Of a DNA stretch of 64,000 nt, positions 8,163 through 16,498 are shown piece after piece (the first letter of the stretch is position 1; each line of letters starts with the position of its first letter). A program made the position numbers and the translations under genes. Origin of the DNA: Bordetella sp. LUAb4. GTDB taxonomy: Bacteria; Pseudomonadota; Gammaproteobacteria; Burkholderiales; Burkholderiaceae_B. The stretch lies in NCBI RefSeq assembly GCF_021325795.1, contig NZ_JAHPZX010000004.1, positions 372,001 to 436,000 on the forward strand, written 5' to 3'. The notes under the pieces were generated by a model. It was not told the origin of the DNA. It made no database searches and saw nothing but the letters and a program-made list of their open reading frames with translations.

Positions 8163-11100
8163 TCAAAACCGATAGCTGGCGCCCAGGCGGAACGTTTGCG
8201 CCGACGTGTTGCCCGTGCGGAACAAAGTGTCGTAGCTCACGGCCAGGTCAAATTGCTTGGCCACCTGCATGGTCAGGCTCAAACCGGCCGTCAACATGCC
8301 GCGCGTCGGGGTGGCGCCAGGCACCGAGAAGCCCGTGCCATCGCCAGCGGTGACGGCGACAGCGCGACTGGTGTTCAGCGTCTCGTACGCGTAGCCGACG
8401 CGGCCTTGCAAGCGTGCGGGCTTGCCGCCGGGACCGTTGAAGCCGTAGTCGGCCGTCACGCCCACGTAAGGCTGCAGGCTATGCAGATCCTGGTCTTTGA
8501 CCGCCAAGGCCTGGCTGTCCAGGCCACGTTCATTGAAGGAATCGCCGTGGAAATATTGATAACGCAATCCCACGCGCGGCGTCAGTATGGTCGGCCCGAC
8601 GGTCAGTGGCAGGCTGGCCTGCAGGCCGGCCTGGGCCTCCTGGCCATTCGAGTTGCCGCGCGCCGTGCCCAGCGAGCCGAAGCTGCGGCGTGACGAAATG
8701 GCATCGTAGGCCCCGCCGACCATGGCGGCGACGTTCACCGCGCCAAGTTGGCGGCTGCCGTAGGCGGCCAGGCGCAAGGTGTCGATCTTGCCCGTGGCAT
8801 CCCCTTCCTTCACGTCCGCGTGGCTGTAACCGGCGGCCAGGCCCAGCGTCCAGGGACCGGCGTTATGGTCCGCACCCACCAGGAAGCCATAGCGCTGGTC
8901 GGTATTGCCGGGCGCGCCGTTGTTGCCGTGCTGGTGCGTGGTATCGGAACTGGCGCGGACCCAGGCTTGATGCGCGGGCTGGGCGCAGTCCTGTTCGCCG
9001 GTCGCCGCGCACGGACGTGCCAGGCGGTTCAGCAGTATGTCGGTGTTGCGCTGGCCGTCGCGCAACGCGGACGCGCCGATGGCACCGAAGATGGACGCGT
9101 TGGTCGGGGCCACCGTGGTGACGCCGCCTGGGCTGGTCCCGGTATCGCCGCCACCGATCTCGCCGCCGCCGGTTTCACCCGTGGCTGGGTCGGTGCTAGC
9201 CGCGGCCAGGCCAAGGTCCACGGCCTTGGCGGACGTGGTGACCGTTTGCGCGAAGCCGGCCGGCGTATTGCCGGTGACCGAACTGAACTTGCCCGTCACC
9301 GCGCCGGCGTCGACCAGGCGGTACGACGTCGCGTGGTAGGTGCCCGGGCCATACAGCAAGGACAGTTTGCCGCCCAGTACCGCCGTACCGGTCACCTTCA
9401 ATTGGGAAGCCGAATCCGGGCTGATGTCCACCATCAGCGTGCCGTTGGACGACTGCATGTAGTCGCCATCAACGGTCAAGGTGCCGATCGAACCGCCCGG
9501 CCACACGATGCCTTCGTTGATCACGTTGCCCGCCACGGTACCGTGGCCGCGCAAGGTGCCGGCGGAGGCCACTTGCACCAGGCCCTGGATCCGCGCGCCC
9601 TCGTGGTCGGCGTCGCCGACCTCCAGCGTGCCGGCATCGATGGCGGTGCCACCGGTGTAGGAATTCACACCATTCAGGATCACCATGCCGGCGCCGGTCT
9701 TGCGCAGGTTGCCCACGCCGGACAGCGCGCCCGACAGCGTCAGGGTATGGCCACCCGTCGCGTCGATCTGGCTATCCGCCGTCAGCGTCACCGGCGCGGC
9801 CAGCGTGGTGTTCACATTGCTGGTCAGCGTACCGCCGGCAAGGTCCAGGGAGTTGGTGCTGAATTGCCCACCATTCAGGATCAGCGTCCCGTTCGACAGG
9901 ATATGCGTGGCGCCCACGGTCTGGGTGCCGGCATCCAGCGACACTTGCGAGGCCGTATTGGCCAGATCGCCAATGTTGAACGTGTCGATGTTGGCCAGGT
10001 TGGCGGTGACGCTGCTGGTGCCGATGATATTCAGGACGTCATTGCCCGTCAGGCCATCCTGGTTGGCGCTGACGTTACCGTTGAGGGTGACGTTGTTGTC
10101 TCCCGGCGTCCACACGGCGGTATTGGCCAAGGTCAGGATGATGCGGTTCAAGACCGTATCGTAGGTCAGGGTCGGGACCAGGGAGGGATCGCTTTCCAGG
10201 ACAGAGTTGAACGTTCCCGAGATTCCCCCGGCCGCACCCAAGACGACGTACGAGGTCGCCCTCGCGTAATCCCCTGCCAGCGAATTCACGTAAAGCACAC
10301 CGTTCAATGTGGCGGTTCCCGTCACGCCCAGCCTCGATGCGCCCGATGGCGTGGTGTTGATCACCAGCGTACCGCCGGCCTGCTGCACGTAGTTTCCCGT
10401 GATGGTCAGGTTGCCCAAGGTGGATTCCGTGCCCGGCCGCACTGTGCCGCCGCTTTGTACGGTAATGCTGCCCACCACCGCGTTACCGACGCCCATGACC
10501 GTCGCGCCGGAATCCACCTGTACCGCGCTGGTCAACTGGCCGGTGCCACCCAGGCGCAGCAGCCCGGTTTGAACTTCAGTATTGGTGGCGGCGACCGTGC
10601 CCAGCAACGTCCATTCCGTGCCCTGCATGGTCAAGGTGGCGAAGCCGCTGGTGGCCGCGCCCAGGCTGCCGCTGCCTTCCAGCACCAGCGCGGCATTGCC
10701 GCCGCCGATCACACTACCCACCACGCTGGACCCCGTGCCCAATTTCAGCGTGCCGCCGGCGGCGCCGAACGCCACCGCCGCGCCGCTGTGATCAGCCTGG
10801 ATGGTGCCGTAATTCGTGATCGTGCCGTTCGCCACCATCTGCACGGCCACGACATGGTCCGACCAGATGTAGCCGTGGTTGGTCACCGAACCGCCACCCT
10901 GCAGGTACATCCCGTCCGCGCCGTAGCTCAGGATGGTGCCATGGTTGGTCACCGTCACCGGACCGGCGGCCGCACCGGTGATGCCGTTGCCGCCGCCGCC
11001 CTGGATCAAGGCACTACCGTCCAGCGCCGAACCATTGATGATGGTGCCGCCGACAAGACTGATCGCGTCATTGCCGGCGAGGATGGTGCCGGTGTTGCGC

Positions 11101-11519
11101 ACCACCGAACCCGCGCCTTTCAGGAGCACCCCGTAGCCGTCAGCGCTGTCGATGGTGCCACTGTTGGTCACCGTACCCATGTTGGCGAGGTCGATGGCGC
11201 CGACCCAATCTTCCCCGCTGGGCAGCGTTCCTATCGTCCCCTGGTTGATCACTTCTATTCCCGGGTCCGCGCTCCCCAGCCCTTTGATGGCCGGGTTGGT
11301 GGAGGTGATGACCGATATGCCGGGGATAACGGTTACACCCGCGTCTCCGCTTCCTATGGAGTAAGTCGTCGTTCGATTCACGGTGATGGCGACCTGGGCA
11401 TCCGCATTGGCGGCGCCGATCAGGCCGATTCCTACACTGGCGGGCAGCAACAAAGCGCGCGGCGTGAAGCCCTTGAAGACGTTGCGGCGGCGGCGGACGA
11501 GACCGTGGGGCTTGCTCAT
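8163..11519 (-). CDS. Type Va autotransporter with beta-helix passenger
   Basis: 1118 residues from the ATG at 11519. The frame continues upstream to a TTG at 11633, but that adds 38 residues before the signal peptide; no strong Shine-Dalgarno is seen at either start. The long signal peptide (basic VRRRRNVFKGF, hydrophobic core, cleavage near ANADAQ) targets Sec. The passenger is Gly/Ser/Thr/Asn-rich with repeated NHGTIxS and SGTI elements of a right-handed beta-helix, and contains an autotransporter-associated strand repeat (SYTGGTAIDAGTLEVG). Two related ~100-residue modules with TLxVDGDYMQ / LTITGNYVQQ and SASQLKVTGTA / GASRLGVTGTA show internal duplication. The last ~270 residues form the translocator barrel (from about HQAWVRASSD to the terminal SYRF). 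It would expose an adhesin-like fibre on the surface. A very long open frame on the opposite strand is a GC-codon shadow. Confidence 0.93.
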   Translation of the reverse strand: MSKPHGLVRRRRNVFKGFTPRALLLPASVGIGLIGAANADAQVAITVNRTTTYSIGSGDAGVTVIPGISVITSTNPAIKGLGSADPGIEVINQGTIGTLPSGEDWVGAIDLANMGTVTNSGTIDSADGYGVLLKGAGSVVRNTGTILAGNDAISLVGGTIINGSALDGSALIQGGGGNGITGAAAGPVTVTNHGTILSYGADGMYLQGGGSVTNHGYIWSDHVVAVQMVANGTITNYGTIQADHSGAAVAFGAAGGTLKLGTGSSVVGSVIGGGNAALVLEGSGSLGAATSGFATLTMQGTEWTLLGTVAATNTEVQTGLLRLGGTGQLTSAVQVDSGATVMGVGNAVVGSITVQSGGTVRPGTESTLGNLTITGNYVQQAGGTLVINTTPSGASRLGVTGTATLNGVLYVNSLAGDYARATSYVVLGAAGGISGTFNSVLESDPSLVPTLTYDTVLNRIILTLANTAVWTPGDNNVTLNGNVSANQDGLTGNDVLNIIGTSSVTANLANIDTFNIGDLANTASQVSLDAGTQTVGATHILSNGTLILNGGQFSTNSLDLAGGTLTSNVNTTLAAPVTLTADSQIDATGGHTLTLSGALSGVGNLRKTGAGMVILNGVNSYTGGTAIDAGTLEVGDADHEGARIQGLVQVASAGTLRGHGTVAGNVINEGIVWPGGSIGTLTVDGDYMQSSNGTLMVDISPDSASQLKVTGTAVLGGKLSLLYGPGTYHATSYRLVDAGAVTGKFSSVTGNTPAGFAQTVTTSAKAVDLGLAAASTDPATGETGGGEIGGGDTGTSPGGVTTVAPTNASIFGAIGASALRDGQRNTDILLNRLARPCAATGEQDCAQPAHQAWVRASSDTTHQHGNNGAPGNTDQRYGFLVGADHNAGPWTLGLAAGYSHADVKEGDATGKIDTLRLAAYGSRQLGAVNVAAMVGGAYDAISSRRSFGSLGTARGNSNGQEAQAGLQASLPLTVGPTILTPRVGLRYQYFHGDSFNERGLDSQALAVKDQDLHSLQPYVGVTADYGFNGPGGKPARLQGRVGYAYETLNTSRAVAVTAGDGTGFSVPGATPTRGMLTAGLSLTMQVAKQFDLAVSYDTLFRTGNTSAQTFRLGASYRF

Positions 11520-11847
11520 GAGGTGGTGAACCCAATAGTAGAATTTCGTATCTTTAGTTTCATTTCGAAACCAATAGGACGCGAATTTTACGCATTGGCG
11601 GCGTCTCACCGGGAGAAAGTCGCTGATTTCCAACGCGCGAACAGCGAGCTGAAATCCTGCTTAATTGTTGATTTGGCTGAAATGAATGCTGCGACCGGCA
11701 TCAGCCTCGGGCGGCAGCGCACCCGCAATGGCCGCTGCAACGGCAGCTGCAACGCATCGCGGGATTTGGATACCAAATGCACGCAGGACGCTGGCAACGA
11801 GCCGGGGCGTCGGTATAGTGCTAGCGCCCCCGTCCCACGGAATCCTC
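11520..11847. promoter_or_regulatory. Divergent promoter region: autotransporter / ECF sigma factor
   Basis: 328 bases without a convincing gene. The autotransporter side (11520-11600) is AT-richer than the surroundings, which suits a promoter on the minus strand. On the sigma-factor side a TATAGT hexamer at 11814-11819, about 30 bases before the ATG, could be a -10 element, with GGCAAC 15 bases upstream; this is a weak visual call. No inverted repeat stands out. Confidence 0.35.
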
Positions 11848-12393
11848 ATGCTCGACACGCAAGGACTACAAGCACTCCTGCAACAGAGTGCGCGCGGCGA
11901 CCGCGATGCGTTTGCCCAACTTTATCGCCAGACTTCACCGCATCTATTCGCCCTCGCGACTCGTATATTGCGCAGAAGCGACTGGGCGGAGGAAGCATTG
12001 CAGGATTCCTTCGTCAATATCTGGCACAACGCCTCCCGCTATTCCTCTGATCAGAGTCAGGTCATGACGTGGATGACGCGCATCGTGCGCAATCGTTGCA
12101 TAGACCTCTTGCGCCGCCCGGACGTCGAACGTCCCGACCCGGACGGGGAAGTGACCCTGGCCTGGGCAGATGGCGCGCCCGGGCCGCTGGAGCGTCTGCA
12201 GTCCAGCCAGGACAGCCGCCGCCTGGCGGATTGCATCAGCCAGTTGGAGAGCCAGCAACGCGCGGCCATCGCCCTTTCCTTCTTCGATGACCTTAGCCAC
12301 GGCGAAATCGCCAGCCGTCTGGAGAAGCCTTTGGGCACGATCAAAAGTTGGGTACGCCGTGGCCTGGAAAGGCTCAAGAGGTGCCTGGCATGA
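11848..12393 (+). CDS. ECF sigma factor, SigK-like
   Basis: 181 residues from the ATG at 11848 (MLDTQG). Region sigma-2 spans about residues 15-90, with the conserved DAFAQLYRQ and the -10-recognition stretch ALQDSFVNIWHNA; region sigma-4 spans about 125-178, with a helix-turn-helix DLSHGEIASRLEKPLGTIKSW. It lacks sigma-1 and sigma-3, as ECF factors do. The stop overlaps the start of the anti-sigma gene (ATGA at 12390-12393), the standard arrangement for a coupled sigma/anti-sigma pair. A membrane-lipid operon follows 140 bases after the anti-sigma gene and is the obvious candidate target. Comparable lipid genes are in the sigma-E regulon for singlet-oxygen stress in Rhodobacter sphaeroides (from memory), though the anti-sigma type differs here. 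Confidence 0.92.
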   Translation: MLDTQGLQALLQQSARGDRDAFAQLYRQTSPHLFALATRILRRSDWAEEALQDSFVNIWHNASRYSSDQSQVMTWMTRIVRNRCIDLLRRPDVERPDPDGEVTLAWADGAPGPLERLQSSQDSRRLADCISQLESQQRAAIALSFFDDLSHGEIASRLEKPLGTIKSWVRRGLERLKRCLA

Positions 12394-13061
12394 ATTACCG
12401 CAATCCTGAATTGTGTGCCCGCCTGGCCGCCGACTATGTGTGCGGTGCCATGCGCGGCGGCGCGCGGCGCCGCTTCGAAGGACTGATGGCGGCCGATGCC
12501 ACGCTGCGCCGGCTGGTGCGTGACTGGGAAGCGGATATCTATCCGCTGCTATGGTCGCTGCCGCCGAAGACACCGCCCAAGCGGGTCTGGCGTGCCATCG
12601 AGGCCAGGCTCAACCCTGGACGTCGGGGCTGGTGGCAGGCGCTGGGTTTCTGGCGCATCGTCAGCGGCGTACTGGCCGTTGCGCTGGTGGCTGGCGTCGT
12701 CATCTACCCCATGCAGGTGCAGCGCGAAGTCCAGGCCCAGCTGATGGCGGTGCTGCAAAGCCCGCAGTCGGAAGCCATGCTGGTGGTGCGCGCGGATGCC
12801 GCGGGCGTATTGCATGTCCAGACGCTGCAGAATCTGGCGGCGCGCGCGGACGGCAAGGCCCTGGAATTGTGGGCCATTCCGCCAGGGCAGAAGCCGCAAT
12901 CGATCGGTTTGGTGTCGCCCGAAGGCTTGACGGCCTTGCGCCGCGCCAAAGGCTTGGAAGGCGTCCAACAATTGGCCATTACCTTGGAACCGCCAGGCGG
13001 ATCGCCCACCGGCAATCCTACCGGTCCCGTCATCATGAGCGGCGACGTGTTGTCGATCTAG
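12390..13061 (+). CDS. RskA-type membrane anti-sigma factor
   Basis: 223 residues from the ATG overlapping the sigma-factor stop; an upstream in-frame ATG at 12348 lies inside the sigma gene and is rejected. The N-terminal cytoplasmic part (residues 1-80) carries the anti-sigma pattern LAADYVCGAMRGGARRRFEGL that binds the sigma factor. It has no HxxxCxxC zinc motif, so it is not a ZAS/ChrR-type sensor. One transmembrane helix (about 86-107, VSGVLAVALVAGVVIYP) is followed by an extracytoplasmic RskA-like domain with the ALELWAIPPGQKPQSIG segment. This topology implies release of sigma by membrane proteolysis (regulated intramembrane proteolysis is known for the family) rather than by direct cytoplasmic zinc chemistry. 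Confidence 0.9.
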   Translation: MNYRNPELCARLAADYVCGAMRGGARRRFEGLMAADATLRRLVRDWEADIYPLLWSLPPKTPPKRVWRAIEARLNPGRRGWWQALGFWRIVSGVLAVALVAGVVIYPMQVQREVQAQLMAVLQSPQSEAMLVVRADAAGVLHVQTLQNLAARADGKALELWAIPPGQKPQSIGLVSPEGLTALRRAKGLEGVQQLAITLEPPGGSPTGNPTGPVIMSGDVLSI

Positions 13062-13087
13062 GATCGTTGATCGTTGATCGTTGATCG
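13062..13087. repeat. Heptamer tandem repeat after the anti-sigma stop
   Basis: GATCGTT is repeated three times without interruption (13062, 13069, 13076) and followed by GATCG, starting one base after the anti-sigma stop codon. A 7-bp unit is prone to slippage. It lies between the regulator pair and the lipid operon, in the probable promoter or leader region of the latter. Confidence 0.8.
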
Positions 13088-13091
13088 GCAA

Positions 13092-13125
13092 GTGCGGAGC
13101 TCGGCAATGTTGCCGGGCCCCGCAC
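13092..13125 (+). terminator. Strong GC-rich hairpin, possible attenuator or terminator
   Basis: GTGCGG (13092-13097) pairs with CCGCAC (13120-13125), and CGGCAA (13102-13107) with TTGCCG (13110-13115). The intervening bases also pair partly and the loop is tiny. There is no T-tract after it, so a classical intrinsic terminator is doubtful. It could be a processing or pausing structure between the sigma/anti-sigma pair and the desaturase operon. Confidence 0.5.
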
Positions 13126-13127
13126 AC

Positions 13128-13143
13128 CTCGGGTTAACCCGAG
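13128..13143. promoter_or_regulatory. Perfect 16-bp palindrome, candidate operator
   Basis: CTCGGGTTAACCCGAG is a perfect dyad centred 65 bases upstream of the desaturase ATG. As DNA it could be a dimeric regulator site; as RNA it would fold with no loop worth the name, so a protein-binding site is more likely. Confidence 0.5.
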
Positions 13144-13153
13144 TGCATCCAAC

Positions 13154-13196
13154 TGTCCTGCGAGACCGTATGTGCATACAGGTCTCACACAGGACA
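13154..13196 (+). promoter_or_regulatory. Leader hairpin sequestering the desaturase ribosome-binding site
   Basis: TGTCCTG (13154-13160) pairs with CAGGACA (13190-13196); after a 1x3 internal loop GAGACC (13162-13167) pairs with GGTCTC (13181-13186); after a single bulged A, GTAT (13168-13171) pairs with ATAC (13176-13179). The right arm contains AGGA (13191-13194), the only plausible Shine-Dalgarno for the ATG at 13201. Folded RNA would hide it, so translation of the operon's first gene is likely conditional. An RNA-thermometer-like role would suit a desaturase, but a DNA operator reading of the same dyad is also possible. Confidence 0.55.
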
Positions 13197-13200
13197 CGCC

Positions 13201-14139
13201 ATGCGCTCCAATCCCACTGCCGCACGCTGGACCGCGACATTACGCCGCTGGATAGATAGCCAAGCGCCCGGCGCGGCCACCGTCGACGACGACCGCATCG
13301 ACTGGCTGCGCGCCCTGCCCTTCGCCTTGCTGCACCTGGGTTGCCTGGGCGTCATCTGGACAGGCACGTCGACCGCCGCGCTGACGGTGGCCGCGCTGTC
13401 GTATGCGCTGCGCATGTTCGCGCTGACCGGTTTCTATCACCGTTATTTCTCCCATCGCACGTTTCGCGCCACGCGGCGCGTGCAATTCGTGTTCGCCCTG
13501 CTTGGCGCGTCTTGTGCCCAGCGCGGGCCGCTGTGGTGGGCCGCGCATCATCGCCACCACCATCGCCACGCCGATGACTTCCAGGACCTGCATTCGCCCC
13601 GGCAGCGCGGCTTTTGGTGGAGCCACATGGGTTGGTTCCTGACGCGCCGCGCTTTCGCCACCGATCTCGCTCGCGTGCCCGACCTGCGCGGCTATGCCGA
13701 ACTGCGCTGGCTGGATCGTTATGACGTGGCCGTACCCGCGGCCCTGGCGCTATCTTGCTACGCCTTGGGCGCGGCCCTACACGCCTGGGCGCCGGGGCTG
13801 GACACCAACGGCCCGCAGATGCTGGTGTGGGGATTCTTCATCTCCACCGTGGCCCTGTTCCACGCCACGGTGACCATCAATTCGCTGGCCCACCGGCATG
13901 GCAAGCGCCGCTATGCGACGCGCGACGATAGCCGCAACAACCTGTGGTTGGCGCTCCTGACTTTCGGCGAAGGCTGGCACAACAACCACCATTTCTATCC
14001 GGGATCGGCCAGGCAAGGCTTTCGGCCGCTGGAAATCGACATCACCTGGTACGGGTTGCGCCTGCTCGCCGCCGCCGGCGTGATCCGGGACCTCAAGCCG
14101 GTGCCCGCCTGGGTACTGACTGCCCAAAGCGAGCAATGA
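13201..14139 (+). CDS. Membrane acyl-CoA/acyl-lipid desaturase
   Basis: 312 residues. The three histidine boxes of delta-9-type desaturases are all visible: HRYFSHR (about residues 80-86), HHRHHHRHAD (about 117-126) and HNNHHFYPGSARQGF (about 260-275), which hold the di-iron centre. Several hydrophobic segments (LPFALLHLGCLGVIW, AALTVAALSYALRMF, ALALSCYALGAAL) place it in the inner membrane. It would introduce a cis double bond into a phospholipid or CoA-bound acyl chain, the substrate for the downstream methyltransferases. It is the first gene of the lipid operon, and its stop overlaps the next start (ATGA at 14136-14139). A hairpin upstream covers its ribosome-binding site. Confidence 0.93.
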   Translation: MRSNPTAARWTATLRRWIDSQAPGAATVDDDRIDWLRALPFALLHLGCLGVIWTGTSTAALTVAALSYALRMFALTGFYHRYFSHRTFRATRRVQFVFALLGASCAQRGPLWWAAHHRHHHRHADDFQDLHSPRQRGFWWSHMGWFLTRRAFATDLARVPDLRGYAELRWLDRYDVAVPAALALSCYALGAALHAWAPGLDTNGPQMLVWGFFISTVALFHATVTINSLAHRHGKRRYATRDDSRNNLWLALLTFGEGWHNNHHFYPGSARQGFRPLEIDITWYGLRLLAAAGVIRDLKPVPAWVLTAQSEQ

Positions 14140-15497
14140 CCATGCGCATCGCCATTGTCGGTTCGGGTATCGCGGGACTGGTCTGCGCGTGGCGCCTGGC
14201 GGCCGACCACGAAGTGACCCTCTATGAGGCCGCGGGCTACCTCGGCGGCCATACCCATACGCACGAGGTGGCGCAGGACGGCGTGCACCAGGCCGTGGAT
14301 AGCGGCTTCATCGTCCACAACCCTGTGCACTACCCCCACTTCACCGCCTTGATGGAGGAGCTGCGGGTCGCCACGCGGCCCACGACCATGAGCTTCGCGG
14401 TGCATAAACAGGCGAGTGGCCTCGAATACAACGCGGGCACGCTGGATGGCTTGTTCTGCCAGCGCCGCAACCTGCTGTCGCCCCGCTTCCTGGGCATGGT
14501 GCGCGATCTCCTGCGCTTTTATCGGGAGGCGCCGGCACTCTTGCATGGCGCTGCTCAGGGCATTGTGCAGGGCGCTGGCTTTCGCTCAGCGCAAGGCCTC
14601 GGCCTTGGCGTCGACCCGGGCCCCACGCTGGGCGAGTATCTGGAACATGGTCGCTACGGCGCCGCCTTCCGCGACGACCACCTGGTGCCGATGGCCAGCG
14701 CGCTATGGTCATCGCCGCCGTCCCGCATCCTGGATTTCCCGGCGCGCTATCTGGTGCAATTCATGGCTAACCACCAGATGCTGCAGGTCGCTGGCCGGCC
14801 TGAGTGGCGCGTGATCGATGGCGGATCCAACCGCTACGTCAAGGCGATGACGGCTCGCTGGGGCGCGCGCGTGCAGGTGCACCTGCACTGCCCCGTGTTC
14901 GCCGTGCGCCGCGCGGCCGACCATGTGCACGTCGTCGCGGCGAATGGCCCGCAACGCTATGACCACGTGATCCTGGCCTGCCATAGCGACCAGGCTTTGC
15001 GGTTGCTGCAAGACCCCAGCCCGGCCGAACGGGAAATCCTCGGTGCCATCGAGTATCAGGAAAACGACGCTGTCCTGCATACCGACGCGCGTCTGCTGCC
15101 CCGTCATCCCAAAGCCTGGGCAGCGTGGAACGCCTTCGTGCCGGCCGACCCCACCGCGCCTTGCACGGTCAGCTATTGCATGAATCTGCTGCAGGGACTG
15201 CGCTCCCCCAAACCGTATGTCGTGACGCTCAATCGCAGCACGGCCATCGATGAATCCCGGATCCTGGCGCGCATGCGTTATCACCACCCCGTTTACACCC
15301 ATGCGGCCGTCGCGGCGCAGGCCCGACGCCATGAAATATCAGGACACCGGCGTACCTGGTATGCCGGCGCGTATTGGGGCTGGGGATTTCACGAAGATGG
15401 CGTGGCCAGTGCACTGGCCGTGGTCGCCGGTCTGCGGGCTGGACTATCGACGCAAGCCGGCCCGGCAATGACACCTCTAATACGGGAGGCCGCATGA
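14136..15497 (+). CDS. FAD-dependent amine-oxidase-like oxidoreductase of a lipid operon
   Basis: 453 residues from the ATG at 14136 (an ATG two codons later at 14142 is equally possible and gives MRIAIVGSG). The N-terminus has a Rossmann FAD-binding motif (IAIVGSGIAGLVCAWRL, then a Glu about residue 37). The protein resembles the NAD/FAD-binding amine-oxidase/phytoene-desaturase-like group that recurs beside DUF1365 and CFA-synthase-like genes. Conserved-looking motifs include GGHTHTHE and the C-terminal YAGAYWGWGFHEDGVASA, which would complete the flavin site. The reaction is not established; oxidation of a modified acyl chain is an inference from context. It overlaps the desaturase upstream and the DUF1365 gene downstream by ATGA. 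Confidence 0.87.
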   Translation: MTMRIAIVGSGIAGLVCAWRLAADHEVTLYEAAGYLGGHTHTHEVAQDGVHQAVDSGFIVHNPVHYPHFTALMEELRVATRPTTMSFAVHKQASGLEYNAGTLDGLFCQRRNLLSPRFLGMVRDLLRFYREAPALLHGAAQGIVQGAGFRSAQGLGLGVDPGPTLGEYLEHGRYGAAFRDDHLVPMASALWSSPPSRILDFPARYLVQFMANHQMLQVAGRPEWRVIDGGSNRYVKAMTARWGARVQVHLHCPVFAVRRAADHVHVVAANGPQRYDHVILACHSDQALRLLQDPSPAEREILGAIEYQENDAVLHTDARLLPRHPKAWAAWNAFVPADPTAPCTVSYCMNLLQGLRSPKPYVVTLNRSTAIDESRILARMRYHHPVYTHAAVAAQARRHEISGHRRTWYAGAYWGWGFHEDGVASALAVVAGLRAGLSTQAGPAMTPLIREAA

Positions 15498-16498
15498 CAC
15501 CGGCCAGGTCTTCGTTCCGGGGTTCTCCCCGGGGTTCGCCCCGAACTTCGCCTCGGATTTCGCCCGGGACCTCCCTTCACGCTGCGATCCCTGATGCGCA
15601 ACCTAAGGCGCCCCGGGCGCTGAACAGCGCCATCTACGAAGGCCGTGTCGTGCATCGGCGCCACGTCCCGCATCCGCATGCGTTTGCCTATCGGATGGGT
15701 CAGCTTTATTTGGATTTGGATGAAATTGACGAGGTCTTCCGCGGTCGCTGGCTCTGGTCGGTCAACCGGCCCAACCTCGCACAGTGGCGCCGCGCGGACT
15801 ATCTGTCCGGACCGCCTTCGCTGGCCGATGCGGTGCGTGCGCGGCTGCAAGAACACATAGGTACGGCGCCGGCTGGTCCCATCCGCCTGCTGGCGCATCC
15901 GCGTTATGCCGGCTACGTCTTCAATCCGGTCAGCTTCTATTACTGCTACGACGCAGATGGCCAGACCCTGCGCGCCATCCTGGCCGAGATCACCAATACG
16001 CCGTGGCAGCAGCGCCATTCCATCGTGCTCCCGATGGCCGACGCCACACCGCAGCCTGTTCCCGGTCCCAATCTCGGCGATCTTAATCCCGGCCGTCCCG
16101 ATCCCAATCCCAGTCCCGATCCCAGCCACGGCTGCGACGGTCCCGGCAACGGTCCCGGGCGCATCCACGGCCACGAGTGCCTGTGGCAATTCGACAAGCA
16201 CTTCCACGTGTCGCCCTTCATGCCCATGGATTGCGGCTATGAATGGCGCTTCGGCGTCCCGGGCGAGCGGCTGCATGTCCACATGCGCGTCATCCGCCAG
16301 GGCCAGGCGCAATTCGATGCCGATCTGGATTTGCGACGGCGTGCCCTGGACGGCGCGGCGCTGGCAAGGCTGCTGTGGCGTTATCCGCTGATGACGATGC
16401 AGGTCATCGGCGCCATTCATTGGCAGGCCCTGCGGCTGTGGCTCAAGGGCAATCCCGTCCACGATCACCCTGGCACGTCCAACGGAGAACCTCGATGA
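15494..16498 (+). CDS. DUF1365 protein with low-complexity inserts
   Basis: 334 residues from the ATG at 15494, which overlaps the upstream stop and has GGGAGG upstream. The DUF1365 core is clear: IYEGRVVHRRHVPHPHAFAY, LDEIDEVF, then HPRYAGYVFNPVSFYYCYD and ECLWQFDKHFHVSPFMPMD. The function of the family is unknown, but it almost always travels with the flavin protein and CFA-like methyltransferase seen here. Two segments are unusual: an N-terminal Ser/Pro/Arg repeat (about residues 6-24) and a Pro/Asn/Asp/Gly-rich insert (about 189-222, PDPNPSPDPS) encoded by a run of near-identical hexamers. Both look like slippage expansions outside the conserved core. The stop overlaps the methyltransferase start (ATGA). 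Confidence 0.88.
   Translation: MTPARSSFRGSPRGSPRTSPRISPGTSLHAAIPDAQPKAPRALNSAIYEGRVVHRRHVPHPHAFAYRMGQLYLDLDEIDEVFRGRWLWSVNRPNLAQWRRADYLSGPPSLADAVRARLQEHIGTAPAGPIRLLAHPRYAGYVFNPVSFYYCYDADGQTLRAILAEITNTPWQQRHSIVLPMADATPQPVPGPNLGDLNPGRPDPNPSPDPSHGCDGPGNGPGRIHGHECLWQFDKHFHVSPFMPMDCGYEWRFGVPGERLHVHMRVIRQGQAQFDADLDLRRRALDGAALARLLWRYPLMTMQVIGAIHWQALRLWLKGNPVHDHPGTSNGEPR

Noticed and set aside
8748-12050. 1100-codon open frame on the plus strand opposite the autotransporter gene
   Set aside because: Its composition (His/Gln/Arg/Gly/Ala-rich, no domain) is that of an antisense shadow of GC-rich coding sequence; the minus-strand autotransporter has signal, passenger and barrel.
13092-13125. Considered as a definite intrinsic terminator
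   Set aside because: The hairpin is strong but no T-tract follows, so it is listed only as a possible attenuator or terminator.
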